Of a stretch of DNA of 64,000 nucleotides, positions 18,437-26,942 are shown piece after piece. The position numbers and the translations under genes are program-made. The stretch covers positions 4,526,001-4,590,000 of the forward strand of contig NZ_CP016279.1 in NCBI RefSeq assembly GCF_001542625.1, written 5' to 3'. The notes beneath the pieces are model-generated. The model worked only from the letters and a program-made list of their open reading frames with translations, was not told the origin of the DNA and searched no databases. The number at the start of each line of letters is the position of its first letter. Within the stretch, counting starts at the first letter, position 1. Source of the stretch: Streptomyces griseochromogenes. Lineage in GTDB: Bacteria; Actinomycetota; Actinomycetes; Streptomycetales; Streptomycetaceae.

Positions 18437-18640
18437 GACCCGCTCGGCCGGTTCGCCCAGGCGCAGTGGCTCGGTGATCTCGCGGCGTCCGCCGGCGAAC
18501 ATCCGCCGCCGCTCCGGGACGGGCGGCAGGAAGCGCGCGTCGCGCGGACGCCCGTCGGGACCGAGCTCCCGTTGGGCGGGCCAGTTCAGGAAGCAGAACC
18601 ACTGCCACAGCGGCGGCAGGGGATCCCCGGACCCGGATGC
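18437..18640 (-). pseudogene. Remnant of a MaoC-like (FAS1-type) dehydratase, N-terminal domain
   Basis: On the minus strand the frame reads GDPLPPLWQWFCFLNWPAQ, then ELGPDGRPRDARFLPPVPER, RRMFAGGRREITEPLRLGEP and AERV. This is the well-conserved N-terminal half of mesaconyl-CoA-hydratase-like MaoC proteins. The frame then runs into the end of the ArsR gene; the catalytic C-terminal hot-dog half is missing. Such genes are normally found with LysR regulators, CoA-transferases and acyl-CoA dehydrogenases, and a LysR gene and an acyl-CoA dehydrogenase lie 1-3 kb away. Confidence 0.65.
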
Positions 18641-18722
18641 AAGGCGTCCTCGTCCGTGACCGGTCCGGGGCGCCATGACGCGACGCGGGAGCCGAGCGGG
18701 AGGAAGGAAGGAGACCTGGTCG

Positions 18723-19529
18723 CTACACCTCACCACCGAGGAAGGCCACAGCCAACGCACTCGCCTCGGTGCGGCACTCCTCGAAATAGGCGTGCCGGGC
18801 GCCGGGGAAGAGATGCGTCCGGGTGTCGGGGATGCGGGAGACGAGCAGGGAGACGTTGTCCGGCGGAGCCATACGGTCCTGGTCGCCGTGGAGGATCAGC
18901 GTCGGCGCGGTGATCGCGGGCAGCGCGTCCCAGGCATCGTGCCGGTTGCTGGCGAGCAGGTGGCCGCGCCGGGCGTGCGGGGGCATGGCCGGGTCGCCGA
19001 GGGTGTTGTAGGGGCCCGGGTGGGCGGCGCGCCAGGCGGGGGAGTACATGAGGTCGATCAGGGCCCGCCGGGCGGCTTCCGGGTCGGGCTGGGCCAGGGC
19101 CCGCCGCACCGAGGCGTCCCGCTCGACGGCGTGCGGGCCGCCGGGCGTGGTGCAGCCGAGCACGAGACGGCGGACCCGCCGCGGATGCCGGGCGGCGACC
19201 AGTTGCGCGACCCGGCCGCCCATGGAGGTGCCGTAGACATCGGCACGCCCGATGCCGAGGTGGTCCAGGACGGTGATCACGTCCTCGGCGAACTGCCGGG
19301 TGGAGTAGCCGCCTTGGGGCTTGTCACTCGCTCCGGTGCCCCGGTGGTCCAGGGTGATGGTGCTGTGGGTGCCGTGGAAGTCCTCGCGTATGCCGTCCCA
19401 CCAATGGTGGTTGTTCGCCTGCCCGGCGAGGAGCACGAGCGGGAAGCCCGCTCCCCGGCGCTGGAACGCGAGGGCGGTGCCGTCCTCCGCGCGGGCGAAG
19501 GTGCGGGGCAGCGGCTCGGTGTCGGTCAT
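18723..19529 (-). CDS. Alpha/beta hydrolase
   Basis: 268 residues. Alpha/beta-hydrolase fold with oxyanion region LLAGQANNHHWWDG, DHRGTGASDKP, nucleophile elbow GTSMGGRVAQ (Ser about 101), late Asp in LILHGDQDRMAPPDN and His in FPGARHAYFEE, so the triad is complete. Similar to 3-oxoadipate enol-lactonase/BioH-like hydrolases; the substrate is unknown. GAAGGG lies before the ATG. It sits directly after the LysR gene on the same strand (31 bases), so the two may be co-transcribed. Confidence 0.85.
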   Translation of the reverse strand: MTDTEPLPRTFARAEDGTALAFQRRGAGFPLVLLAGQANNHHWWDGIREDFHGTHSTITLDHRGTGASDKPQGGYSTRQFAEDVITVLDHLGIGRADVYGTSMGGRVAQLVAARHPRRVRRLVLGCTTPGGPHAVERDASVRRALAQPDPEAARRALIDLMYSPAWRAAHPGPYNTLGDPAMPPHARRGHLLASNRHDAWDALPAITAPTLILHGDQDRMAPPDNVSLLVSRIPDTRTHLFPGARHAYFEECRTEASALAVAFLGGEV

Positions 19530-19560
19530 GACAGCCCTTCAGCGCGGGTGCGGGTGGGGG

Positions 19561-20511
19561 TCACTGGGCTTCGGCGGCGTCGGCTCCATCGAGCTGGGCG
19601 GAGAGCCAATGGCCGCCGGCCACCTCCACGCGGATCCGGCTCACCAGCTCGCCGGCGACGGCCTCCACGGCGGGCGGCGTCCGGCCCGGTCTCGGGGTGG
19701 CGAGGACGATCGAACGCCATACATCCGGCTCGGTGAGCGGCGCCGCGCTCAGCCTGCCCGCGGCGACGTCCTCGGCGATCCCGACGCCCGGCAGGACGGT
19801 CCAGCCGTGCCCCGCCAGGACGAGCCTCTTCTGCACGGGCATGGAATTGGTCTGGACGGCGACGCGCAGCTCGGCTCCGGCCCGCGCCGCGGCGGCGTCG
19901 ATCAGGGCGCGCAGCGCGTGACCGGGGGCGGGCATGACGAGCGGACGGACGGCGGCCTCGGCGAACGGGACCGGGCGGTCGGCGCGCAGGCCGGCCGCCG
20001 CGGGGGCGACCACCCACAGGTGTTCGCGCACCAGAGGACGGGTGCTGAGCGACGGCGTGCTGTCCAGGTTGTACAGCAGGCTCAGATCGAGGTCGCCGTC
20101 GTCGAGCCACTGCCGCAGATGTCCGGAGTAGGCGGTCATCACCCGCAGCTCGATGCCCGGGTGGGCACGGGCCACGGCGGTCACCAGCGGCTCGGCCAGC
20201 AGCTCTGCCGTGCTCTCCAGCAGACCGACCGTGACGATCCCGGTCACCACGCCGGGGGCGGGCCGTACCTCGGCGCGGGCCCGCTCCAGTTCGTTCAGGG
20301 CGCGCCGGGCACGGTCCGCCACGATCGCGCCGGCCTCGGTCGGCCGCATGCCCTGACGGGTGCGCTCGAAGAGCGGAACGCCCAGGTCCTCCTCCAGTGC
20401 GCGGATCTGCCGGGTGACCGCGGGCTGCACCAGGTGCAGCAGCTCGGCGGCCCGCGTGACACTGCCCACCTCGGCGACGGTGACGAGTGCCTTGAGCTGT
20501 TTGACGTCCAC
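19561..20511 (-). CDS. LysR-family transcriptional regulator
   Basis: 316 residues when started at GTG 20511 (VDVKQLKALVTVAEVGS), which aligns with the family start and has GGAGGAAG just upstream; upstream ATGs at 20532 and 20556 lack this. The N-terminal HTH is SVTRAAELLHLVQPAVTRQI; the C-terminal part is a two-lobe effector-binding domain. Divergent from the acyl-CoA dehydrogenase, with a 129-base A/T-richer intergenic region, so it probably controls that gene. Confidence 0.88.
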   Translation of the reverse strand: MDVKQLKALVTVAEVGSVTRAAELLHLVQPAVTRQIRALEEDLGVPLFERTRQGMRPTEAGAIVADRARRALNELERARAEVRPAPGVVTGIVTVGLLESTAELLAEPLVTAVARAHPGIELRVMTAYSGHLRQWLDDGDLDLSLLYNLDSTPSLSTRPLVREHLWVVAPAAAGLRADRPVPFAEAAVRPLVMPAPGHALRALIDAAAARAGAELRVAVQTNSMPVQKRLVLAGHGWTVLPGVGIAEDVAAGRLSAAPLTEPDVWRSIVLATPRPGRTPPAVEAVAGELVSRIRVEVAGGHWLSAQLDGADAAEAQ

Positions 20512-20640
20512 GGCCGCTTCCTCCGATGCCATCCGCGACACGCATGGCTCGATCACACTTTGCTATTTCACTCTGCCGGTCATGAATATCCATGATGGTA
20601 TCGGCCGGTTCGGGGCAGCGTCCTCAAGGAGCGTCATCAC

Positions 20641-21843
20641 ATGAGCACCCTCGACATCCTGTCCGGAGAGGAACGGTTCGTGGTCAGGACGGTGCGCGCT
20701 TTCGTCGACAAGGACGTCAAGCCGGTCGTCCGCGAACTGGAGCACACCGACACCTATCCCGAGGCCCTGATCGACCGGATGAAGGAACTCGGCGTCTTCG
20801 GCCTCGCCGTCCCTCAGGAGTACGGCGGCACCCCGGTCTCCACGCCCTGCTACGTCCTGATCACCGAGGAGCTGGCCCGTGGCTGGATGAGCCTGGCCGG
20901 CGCGATGGGCGGTCACACCGTGGTCGCCAAGCTGCTGCTGTGCTTCGGCACCGAGGAGCAGAAGCGCCGCTATCTGCCGAGGCTCGCCACCGGAGAGATC
21001 CGGGCGACGATGGCCCTGACCGAGCCGGGCGGCGGCTCCGACCTCCAGGCCATGCGCACGGTGGCCCGCAAGGACGATGGGGGCACCTCCCGTGCGAGCG
21101 GAGCCGAGCGCGCGGGAGGTTACGTGGTCAACGGCGCCAAGACGTGGATCACCAACTCCCGCCGCTCCCGGCTGATCGCTCTGCTGTGCAAAACGGACCC
21201 GGAGGCGAGCCCCGCGCACCGGGGCATGTCCATCCTGCTGGTGGAGCACGGTCCGGGCCTGACCGTCTCCCGTGATCTGCCCAAACTCGGCTACAAGGGC
21301 GTGGAGAGCTGCGAGCTGTTCTTCGAGGACTACCGGGCGCCGGCCGACGCCGTACTCGGCGGGATCGAGGGCAAGGGGTTCGCGCAGATGATGAAGGGCC
21401 TGGAGACCGGCCGGCTCCAGGTCGCCGCCCGCGCGCTCGGGGTGGGCCGGGCCGCGCTGGAGGACGCGCTTGCCCATGCCCAAAGGCGCGAGTCGTTCGG
21501 CAAGCCGATCTGGCAGCACCAGTCCATCGGCAACTACCTGGCCGACATGGCGACATCACTGACCGCCGCCCGTCAGCTGACGCTGTACGCGGCCCGGGAG
21601 GCGGACGCCGGCCGGCGGATCGACATGGAGGCGGGCATGGCGAAGCTGTTCGCGTCCGAGACCGCCATGCGGATCGCGCTCGACGCGGTGCGCATCCATG
21701 GCGGTTACGGCTACTCGACCGAGTTCGACGTGGAGCGCTACTTCCGCGACGCCCCGCTGATGATCGTCGGTGAAGGCACCAACGAGATCCAGCGCAATGT
21801 GATCGCGCGCCAGCTGGTCGAGCGAGGCGGCCTCGACGTATGA
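20641..21843 (+). CDS. Acyl-CoA dehydrogenase
   Basis: 400-residue flavoprotein of the acyl-CoA dehydrogenase family: TMALTEPGGGSDLQAMRT (FAD/substrate loop), YVVNGAKTWITN, the helical C-terminal domain with GRLQVAARALGVGRAALEDA, and the catalytic-Glu region IHGGYGYSTEFDVERYFRDA, GEGTNEIQRNVIARQL. It oxidises an acyl-CoA to the 2,3-enoyl-CoA; chain specificity cannot be read. Oddity: around residue 147-160 the sequence carries a 14-residue insert (DDGGTSRASGAERAGG) encoded by a palindromic mini-repeat. It lies in a surface loop, so the enzyme may remain active. AAGGAG precedes the ATG. Confidence 0.92.
   Translation: MSTLDILSGEERFVVRTVRAFVDKDVKPVVRELEHTDTYPEALIDRMKELGVFGLAVPQEYGGTPVSTPCYVLITEELARGWMSLAGAMGGHTVVAKLLLCFGTEEQKRRYLPRLATGEIRATMALTEPGGGSDLQAMRTVARKDDGGTSRASGAERAGGYVVNGAKTWITNSRRSRLIALLCKTDPEASPAHRGMSILLVEHGPGLTVSRDLPKLGYKGVESCELFFEDYRAPADAVLGGIEGKGFAQMMKGLETGRLQVAARALGVGRAALEDALAHAQRRESFGKPIWQHQSIGNYLADMATSLTAARQLTLYAAREADAGRRIDMEAGMAKLFASETAMRIALDAVRIHGGYGYSTEFDVERYFRDAPLMIVGEGTNEIQRNVIARQLVERGGLDV
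21077..21122. repeat. Palindromic mini-repeat inserted in frame in the acyl-CoA dehydrogenase gene
   Basis: ACCTCCCGTGCG at 21085-21096 pairs with CGCGCGGGAGGT at 21109-21120 (12 bp, one wobble) around AGCGGAGCCGAG. The GGGGGCACCTCCC...GGAGCCGAG pattern resembles a short dispersed repeat I remember from many Streptomyces intergenic regions. Here it lies inside a coding region, keeps the frame and adds residues absent from ordinary family members. Confidence 0.55.
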
Positions 21844-22104
21844 GAAGCGCATGAGCAGCGCGTGAGGAGCCCGTCGCCGCGCGGTGAGCGTGGCCGCACA
21901 CTCGGGGCACGCACCGTCCAGTGGCCGCTCTCGGCCCGATCCCTGTCGTCGGCCGGCACGTCGGCGCTGGTTTTCGCAGGCATGCCGGACAAGCTGAGCG
22001 GTTGCCCCTGCGTCAGGGCCGACCACTGTGGGACATGACCGCCCCGAGCACTCCGGGAACGCGGCCTCGCGCGCGCCCTGGGCGACCATCCCGGGATCAG
22101 GCCC

Positions 22105-22473
22105 TCAGCGGGCCGTCTCCGTGCAGGGCGGGGCGTCCGGCAGATGCCTCATCGCCCACTCGCCGAGTTCCTTGAGCGAGGGCTCCAGCGCGGCTCCCGA
22201 CTCGGTCAGCCGGTACGAGACGCGCAGCGGTGGTCCTTCGTCGACCTCGCGCACCACGAGTCCCGCGGCACCGAGCTCGGCGAGCCGGTCGGAGAGCATG
22301 CGCTCGCTGATGCCGGGGATGGCCCGGCGCAGGTCGGCGAAGTGGGTCGGCCGGCCCATCAGGACGGCCAGGATCGGGCCGTTCCAGCGTTTTCCGAGCA
22401 CCTGGAAGACGCGCGTGATGCCGTCGTCGACGCGCCTGCACTCTGCCGTGCCATGGGTCTGCTCCACCGCCAT
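22105..22473 (-). CDS. HxlR-family transcriptional regulator
   Basis: 122 residues with the HxlR winged-helix domain: ITRVFQVLGKRWNGPILAVL, THFADLRRAIPGISERMLSD, RLAELGAAGLVVREVDEGPP and YRLTESGAALEPSLKELGEW. An N-terminal Cys in TAECRRV could serve in redox or electrophile sensing, as in quinone-sensing members. Divergent from the azoreductase gene, which it most likely represses. Confidence 0.9.
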   Translation of the reverse strand: MAVEQTHGTAECRRVDDGITRVFQVLGKRWNGPILAVLMGRPTHFADLRRAIPGISERMLSDRLAELGAAGLVVREVDEGPPLRVSYRLTESGAALEPSLKELGEWAMRHLPDAPPCTETAR

Positions 22474-22517
22474 GGGATCAGGGTACTACTCCGCCGTATG
22501 GGGGTGAAAAAAAGTAA

Positions 22518-22544
22518 GTACCTATGCTAGAAGTAGTTGGGTAC
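22518..22544. promoter_or_regulatory. Candidate HxlR operator/promoter of the azoreductase gene
   Basis: The 120-base divergent region contains an unusually A/T-rich block, with GTACCTATGCTAG followed by AAGTAGTTGGGTAC; two GTAC half-sites are 23 bases apart and TATGCT could be a -10. The assignment rests on position and base composition only. Confidence 0.35.
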
Positions 22545-22593
22545 GAAACCTTAGCCCGCGTCTCGCTCCGGGCTCTTTCTTCTGGAGACATCC

Positions 22594-23244
22594 ATGGCCA
22601 CCTTGCTCCACATCGACTCCTCCCTCTTCCCGGGCGAGGCGTCCGCCTCCCGCGCCGTCACGGACGCCTTCCGCAAGGCCTGGCAGGAGCAGCACCCGAG
22701 CGGCACGGTGATCTACCGCGACCTGGCGGCGAACCCGGTGCCGCACATCACCGCGGCCGCCCACACCGCCGGTTTCGCCGATCCCGCCACGCACACCCCC
22801 GAGCAGGCGGCCGAGTTCGCCGGCCGTGTGCAGCTGATCGAGGAATTCGAGCAGGCGGACGCGGTTCTCATCGGCGCCCCGATGTACAACTACACGGTCC
22901 CGTCGACGCTCAAGGCATGGCTGGACAACGTGATCCTGTTCGGTCGTACGGCGGGCGAGACCCCCTCCGTCAAGGGCACTCCGGTCACCGTGGTGGCCAG
23001 CCGCGGTGGCTCCTACGCGCCGGGCACTCCGCGCGAGTCCTACGAGTACGTCCAGAACTACCTGACCGCGGTCCTCGCCGACGCCCTCGGCATGGAGCTC
23101 GACTTCATCGTGCCGGAGCTGACCATGGCCCCGCAGAACCCGGCCATGGCCGAGCTCGTGCCGCTCTTCGAGGCCTCCCGCGAGCGCGCCCTCCAGGAGG
23201 CGGCCACCAAGGCGAAGGCCCTGGCGGAACGACTCGCCGCGTAA
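22594..23244 (+). CDS. azoR: FMN-dependent NADH azoreductase / quinone reductase
   Basis: 216-residue flavodoxin-fold reductase of the AzoR family: N-terminal HIDSSLFPGEASASRAVTDA, APMYNYTVPSTLKAWLDNVI (FMN and substrate contact), VVASRGGSYAPGTPRESYEY. It reduces azo compounds and quinones with NADH in the cytoplasm. TCTGGAGACATCC precedes the ATG. Divergent from an HxlR regulator, a common pairing for electrophile-inducible quinone reductases. Confidence 0.92.
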   Translation: MATLLHIDSSLFPGEASASRAVTDAFRKAWQEQHPSGTVIYRDLAANPVPHITAAAHTAGFADPATHTPEQAAEFAGRVQLIEEFEQADAVLIGAPMYNYTVPSTLKAWLDNVILFGRTAGETPSVKGTPVTVVASRGGSYAPGTPRESYEYVQNYLTAVLADALGMELDFIVPELTMAPQNPAMAELVPLFEASRERALQEAATKAKALAERLAA

Positions 23245-23273
23245 GGAGAGCGGCGGGAGTCGGCGAGGCTTCT

Positions 23274-23300
23274 TGCCCTGCCCGACAGGTCCGCAGGGCA
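23274..23300 (+). terminator. Hairpin downstream of azoreductase
   Basis: TGCCCTGC (23274-23281) and GCAGGGCA (23293-23300) form an 8-bp stem with an 11-base loop, 30 bases after the stop. It could also end transcription from the minus strand. Confidence 0.6.
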
Positions 23301-23339
23301 GGGGAAAGACCGCTTCTGGACGCCGATTTGCCGGTGGCG

Positions 23340-23520
23340 GGGGCGGACGAGGATCTTGCGGGCCTCGCGTCGGTCCATCGCGGTAGCCGTCGGGGATCTC
23401 GGCGAGGCGGATGGCGCGAGTGACGAGGCGGCCCGGGTCGGCCGTTCCGCCCAGGACGCCGGGCAGGAGTTCCTCGATGCAGGCGCGGACCGGTGCGGGG
23501 GCGGGGGCGGAGCCCGACTT
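23340..23520 (-). pseudogene. C-terminal remnant of a zinc-dependent alcohol dehydrogenase
   Basis: Minus-strand frame: CIEELLPGVLGGTADPGRLV, TRAIRLAEIPDGYR, then a frame change near 23380 to AMDRREARKILVRP. Together they match the last 45 residues of zinc-type ADHs (LLPLVLDG...DPG..F......VPDGYRAM..REALKVLVRP). About two bases are lost at the junction and no upstream ADH sequence remains, so this is a relic. Confidence 0.6.
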
Positions 23521-23765
23521 CGGCCGTCCCGCCTGCTCAAGGAGTCGTCGAGGCGCTCGGCCGAGCGCCTCGACGGCGACCGTCCCGGCAGCCGGCGACC
23601 GTGCCGTGGCTGCCGGGACGCCCCGCGAACGCCCTCACCGAATTCCCGTCGCGCGCGGCGGAAGACCGCGGACGACAGGTGGCGCGGCGATGGCCTGGAC
23701 CTCCGCCGAGCCCGCACACGGGCCCGGAGCGCATCACTCCCGGCCCTGCGGCGGCCGAAGCACAC
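23521..23765. repeat. Gene-free stretch with two large inverted repeats
   Basis: GTCGAGGCGCTCGG and its perfect complement meet at 23547-23574 (a 28-base palindrome with no loop). Next, CGTCCCGGCAGCC (23581-23593) pairs with GGCTGCCGGGACG (23608-23620), a 13-bp stem with a 14-base loop. The second hairpin could terminate the long minus-strand operon that ends at 23766. No coding frame here resembles a known protein. Confidence 0.6.
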
Positions 23766-24791
23766 CTAGGATCTCGGCCGTCGCTCCGGTGCCGGTGACG
23801 CGGGCTTGGACCTGCGGGATGTGGTGCTCACCTGTTCGGAGTCGAGTATGTGATCTCCGTACAGATCCTGCAGCCAGTTGGTCTGGTAGATGGTGTCGAG
23901 GTAGCGCTCGCCGAGGTCCGGCGCGATGGCCACCGCGGTGGTGCCCCGCATGTTGTGCCGGGCCAGCCAGTCCGTCGCGCCGCTGACCACCGTCCCGGTG
24001 GAGCCGCCGAACAGGAAGCCGCGTCTGGCCATGCGGTGACAGGTGCGGATGGTGTCCGCCTCCTCCACCCGGATCACCTCGTCCACGAAGGACTCGTCGA
24101 GCAGCGGGGGAACCATGCTCATACCCAGGCCGGGGATCATCCGGCGGCCGGGCTTGCCGCCGAAGGCCACCGAACCCACGCTGTCCACGGCGACGATCCG
24201 CACCGGCCGGTGCCACTGCCGGAAGTAGCGCGCGCAGCCCATCAGGGTTCCGGCGGTGCCCGTCCCGATGAACAGCACGTCCAGCCGCGGGAAGTGGCGG
24301 GCGATCTCCGGCCCCGTCGTACGCTGGTGCGCCCGCCAGTTGCCGGCGTTGGTGTACTGACTGAGCCACACATAGCGCTCGTCGGACGCGCACAGCGCAC
24401 GGACGTACTCGATCCGCGTGCCCAGGAACCCGCCGTTCGAGTCCAGGTCGGCCACGACGTGCACCTGACTGCCGAGAGCCTCCATCAGCAGTCTGGTCGA
24501 CAGGTTGCAACGGGAGTCCGTCACACACAGGAACCGGTAGCCCTTGCTCGCGGCGATCATGCTGAGCGCCACGCCGAGGTTCCCGGAAGAGGACTCGACG
24601 AGGATGGAGTCCGGCGTCAGGACTCCGTCCCGCTCGGCGCTCTCCACCATCTCGTTCGCGGCCTTCATCTTGATGGAGCCGGCGAAGTTGAAACCCTCGC
24701 ACTTCAGGTAGAGCGGGCATCCGAAGATCGACTCCAGATCGACGAAGAGACCGCCTTCGTTGAAGTCATGAGGAGCGGATATGACGGGCAC
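23766..24791 (-). CDS. sbnA: SbnA-like PLP enzyme: N-(2-amino-2-carboxyethyl)-L-glutamate synthase
   Basis: 341 residues from a GTG with CCAGGAGG seven bases upstream. Cysteine-synthase fold: PLP lysine in FNFAGSIKMKAA (about residue 40), VESSSGNLGVALSMIAA, and the phosphate loop GTGTAGTLMGCARYF. These features and the partner SbnB identify the diaminopropionate branch, in which O-phospho-L-serine and L-glutamate are joined to N-(1-amino-1-carboxy-2-ethyl)glutamate. The last 20 or so residues are a basic, probably disordered tail. It is the last gene of the operon, 37 bases after sbnB. Confidence 0.9.
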   Translation of the reverse strand: MPVISAPHDFNEGGLFVDLESIFGCPLYLKCEGFNFAGSIKMKAANEMVESAERDGVLTPDSILVESSSGNLGVALSMIAASKGYRFLCVTDSRCNLSTRLLMEALGSQVHVVADLDSNGGFLGTRIEYVRALCASDERYVWLSQYTNAGNWRAHQRTTGPEIARHFPRLDVLFIGTGTAGTLMGCARYFRQWHRPVRIVAVDSVGSVAFGGKPGRRMIPGLGMSMVPPLLDESFVDEVIRVEEADTIRTCHRMARRGFLFGGSTGTVVSGATDWLARHNMRGTTAVAIAPDLGERYLDTIYQTNWLQDLYGDHILDSEQVSTTSRRSKPASPAPERRPRS

Positions 24792-24828
24792 GGTGAGCCT
24801 CCTGGTGCCAAGGCTGAGGACAACGGCC

Positions 24829-25899
24829 TCAGCCGTATCGGCGCAGGTCGTGGAAGAAGTCTTCGATGAGGCGGAGGTTGCCCGCCCCTGCTGCTTCGTC
24901 GTAGACGTACTTGCCGACGGCGAGATCGAGGACGCCGAGTCCGAAGGGCGAGAAGATCACGGGGCGGTCGGTCGGCGGGGCCGCCCGTCCGAGCATCACG
25001 TCGTTGAGGGTGCCGTTCAGGAAGTCACGGTTGCCGGTGCGCTGCTCGACCAGGTGCGGGGACGTGTCGGCCTTCAGACAGTGCTCGACGTCGTCGACGA
25101 AGTTTGCCGAGGCCAGCAGGATCTCGGGCGCGAGGTCGCGCAGCGAGATGTGCAGGACCAGGGGGTTGTGGGTGAACCACGCCGGGTCGGTGACATGGGG
25201 TTCCCCGGCCACGGTGGCGAAGACCACGAGGTCGCTGGAGCGGATGAGGTCCTCGGCGCTGTCGTGGACCGTGACCTGCGCGGTGGTGCCGGCCTGCTTC
25301 AGATAGCCGCTGAAGCCGGCGCTGCTGTCGGCGGACACGTCGTGCACGCCGATCGTGTCGAAGGACCAGCCGGTCCCGGCCAGGAAGGTGTGGATGTACC
25401 GGGCGATCAGCCCTGTGCCGAAGAATCCGACACTGGCGGGGCGGGGCCGGCCGCGGCTGAGCCAGTCGGCGGCCAGCGCGGCGGACGCCGCGGTTCTGGT
25501 CGCACTGATGATGGAGCTCTCCAGACAGGCGAACGGGTAGCCCGTGCCGGGGTCGTTGAGGATGAGCACCCCGGACGCCCGGGGCAGCCCGGTTCGCACG
25601 TTGTCCGGGAAGCTGGAGATCCACTTGACGCCGTCCACATGGACCGACCCGCCGATCGAGGCCGGCAGCGCGATGATCCGCGCACTGGGGCGGTCGGGGA
25701 AGCGCAGGAAGTAGGACGGCGGGTTGACCGAGTCCCCGGCGCCGTGCAGCCGGTAGGTGGCCTCGATCAGTTCCACGATCTGTTTCTCGCGCCCGCTGAG
25801 CGCGTGCTGCACCTGCGTTCCGGTGATCACCGCGAACGTCGGCGCCGAAGGCTCGTGCGGCACGGCCGGCTGGGTGTCGGTGGACAACATACGGTTCAT
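24829..25899 (-). CDS. sbnB: SbnB-like N-[(2S)-2-amino-2-carboxyethyl]-L-glutamate dehydrogenase
   Basis: 356 residues when started at ATG 25899, which overlaps the stop of the oxygenase gene (ATGA); an upstream start at 25929 would overlap that gene by 34 bases. Ornithine-cyclodeaminase/mu-crystallin fold: VHVDGVKWISSFPDNV, ILNDPGTGYPFACLESSIIS, Rossmann motif GFFGTGLIARYI. With SbnA it yields L-2,3-diaminopropionate and 2-oxoglutarate by NAD-dependent oxidative cleavage. The 2-oxoglutarate released is also the cosubstrate of the oxygenase next door. Confidence 0.92.
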   Translation of the reverse strand: MNRMLSTDTQPAVPHEPSAPTFAVITGTQVQHALSGREKQIVELIEATYRLHGAGDSVNPPSYFLRFPDRPSARIIALPASIGGSVHVDGVKWISSFPDNVRTGLPRASGVLILNDPGTGYPFACLESSIISATRTAASAALAADWLSRGRPRPASVGFFGTGLIARYIHTFLAGTGWSFDTIGVHDVSADSSAGFSGYLKQAGTTAQVTVHDSAEDLIRSSDLVVFATVAGEPHVTDPAWFTHNPLVLHISLRDLAPEILLASANFVDDVEHCLKADTSPHLVEQRTGNRDFLNGTLNDVMLGRAAPPTDRPVIFSPFGLGVLDLAVGKYVYDEAAGAGNLRLIEDFFHDLRRYG

Positions 25900-26900
25900 C
25901 GCTGACTTGCCTCCGGGGTCGGGCAGCAATCGGCCAGGCGGCGGGGCTCGGCCATGCCGACCAGTACCTGCCGCTCTCCGGTGAAGGCCTCTCTGCTGTG
26001 TGCGGTGCGGATGTTGTCGACGAGCATCAGGTCACCGGCCTGCCAGGGCTCGCGTCGGGTGTGCTCTTCGTAGGTGGCGTTGAGCAGCTGGACTACGTCC
26101 TCGCCGATCGGGCTGCCGTCCCCGTAGCGGGTGTTGAACGGCAGTCCGTCCTCGCCGTAGACGTCCAGCAGGTACTCGCGCACCTCCTCGGCCAGCGTCC
26201 ACTCGTTGAGGAAGGCGATCTGGTTGAACCAGCAGCGCCTGCCCGTGACCGGGTGCCGCACCACGGCGCTGCGGCGCTGCTCGGTGCGCAGCGAGCCGTC
26301 GGCCAGCCAGGTGAAGTCGATGGCGTTCGCCCGGCAGTAGTGTTCGATCTGGGTGCGGTCGGCGGTGCCGAACGACTCCGTCAGGGTGGCCCCGATCTCG
26401 TCGTTGTAGGTGCGGGTCAGCAGCCAGCCCTCGCGTTCGAACCGTTCCGTCAGCCCGGTGGGCAGCGCCTGGAGGACCTGTTCCGCGTCCGCCACCGCGG
26501 TCGCCCCGCCCTCGCCGGGCGCGGTCAGGCACGCGAACAGCATCAGGCCGGGCACCTCCAGCAGATAGCTGAGTTCGTGGTGCATGCACATCGGCTGGTT
26601 GGCCGGCCAGGTCGTGGAGGAGTACAGCCCGGGGCCGTACGCCTCACGCGGGGCGAACGCCTCTCGCTCCGGTATCAGAGGCCCGGCGAGCCCCGCGAAG
26701 ACGGCACCGGCCTGGGACGCCTCGCGCAGCTCCAGGCCGCGGACGAGCAGCGCCCCGTGCTCGGTGACCTGCGCGCGCAGCGACTCGCGGTACTGGGCCG
26801 CCCAGCTCGGCGCGTCACCGGGTGAGCCCACGTGCAGGACCGCGGGTCTGTCCGGCCGCAGCTCCACATCGAGAGGTGCTGCGAGGGGTGAGGACGACAT
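25896..26900 (-). CDS. Fe(II)/2-oxoglutarate-dependent oxygenase (TauD/SyrP-like)
   Basis: 334 residues. The TauD-type metal site is MHHELSY (HxE variant) in the middle and His in RTAHSREAF near the C-terminus, with Arg of the oxoglutarate site about ten residues later in GERQVLVG. HxE members (VioC, AsnO, SyrP relatives) hydroxylate the beta position of amino acids, free or carrier-bound. By context the substrate may be diaminopropionate or another residue on the NRPS; this is inference. It lies 42 bases after the NRPS gene and overlaps sbnB. Confidence 0.85.
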   Translation of the reverse strand: MSSSPLAAPLDVELRPDRPAVLHVGSPGDAPSWAAQYRESLRAQVTEHGALLVRGLELREASQAGAVFAGLAGPLIPEREAFAPREAYGPGLYSSTTWPANQPMCMHHELSYLLEVPGLMLFACLTAPGEGGATAVADAEQVLQALPTGLTERFEREGWLLTRTYNDEIGATLTESFGTADRTQIEHYCRANAIDFTWLADGSLRTEQRRSAVVRHPVTGRRCWFNQIAFLNEWTLAEEVREYLLDVYGEDGLPFNTRYGDGSPIGEDVVQLLNATYEEHTRREPWQAGDLMLVDNIRTAHSREAFTGERQVLVGMAEPRRLADCCPTPEASQR

Positions 26901-26942
26901 CTCGGTTTCCCTTCGGTTGCCCGTCTGGAGGCTCTACGGGGT

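Noticed and set aside
23356..23769. Plus-strand open frame of 137 residues
   Set aside because: It is the complement of the ADH relic and the palindromes; no protein similarity.
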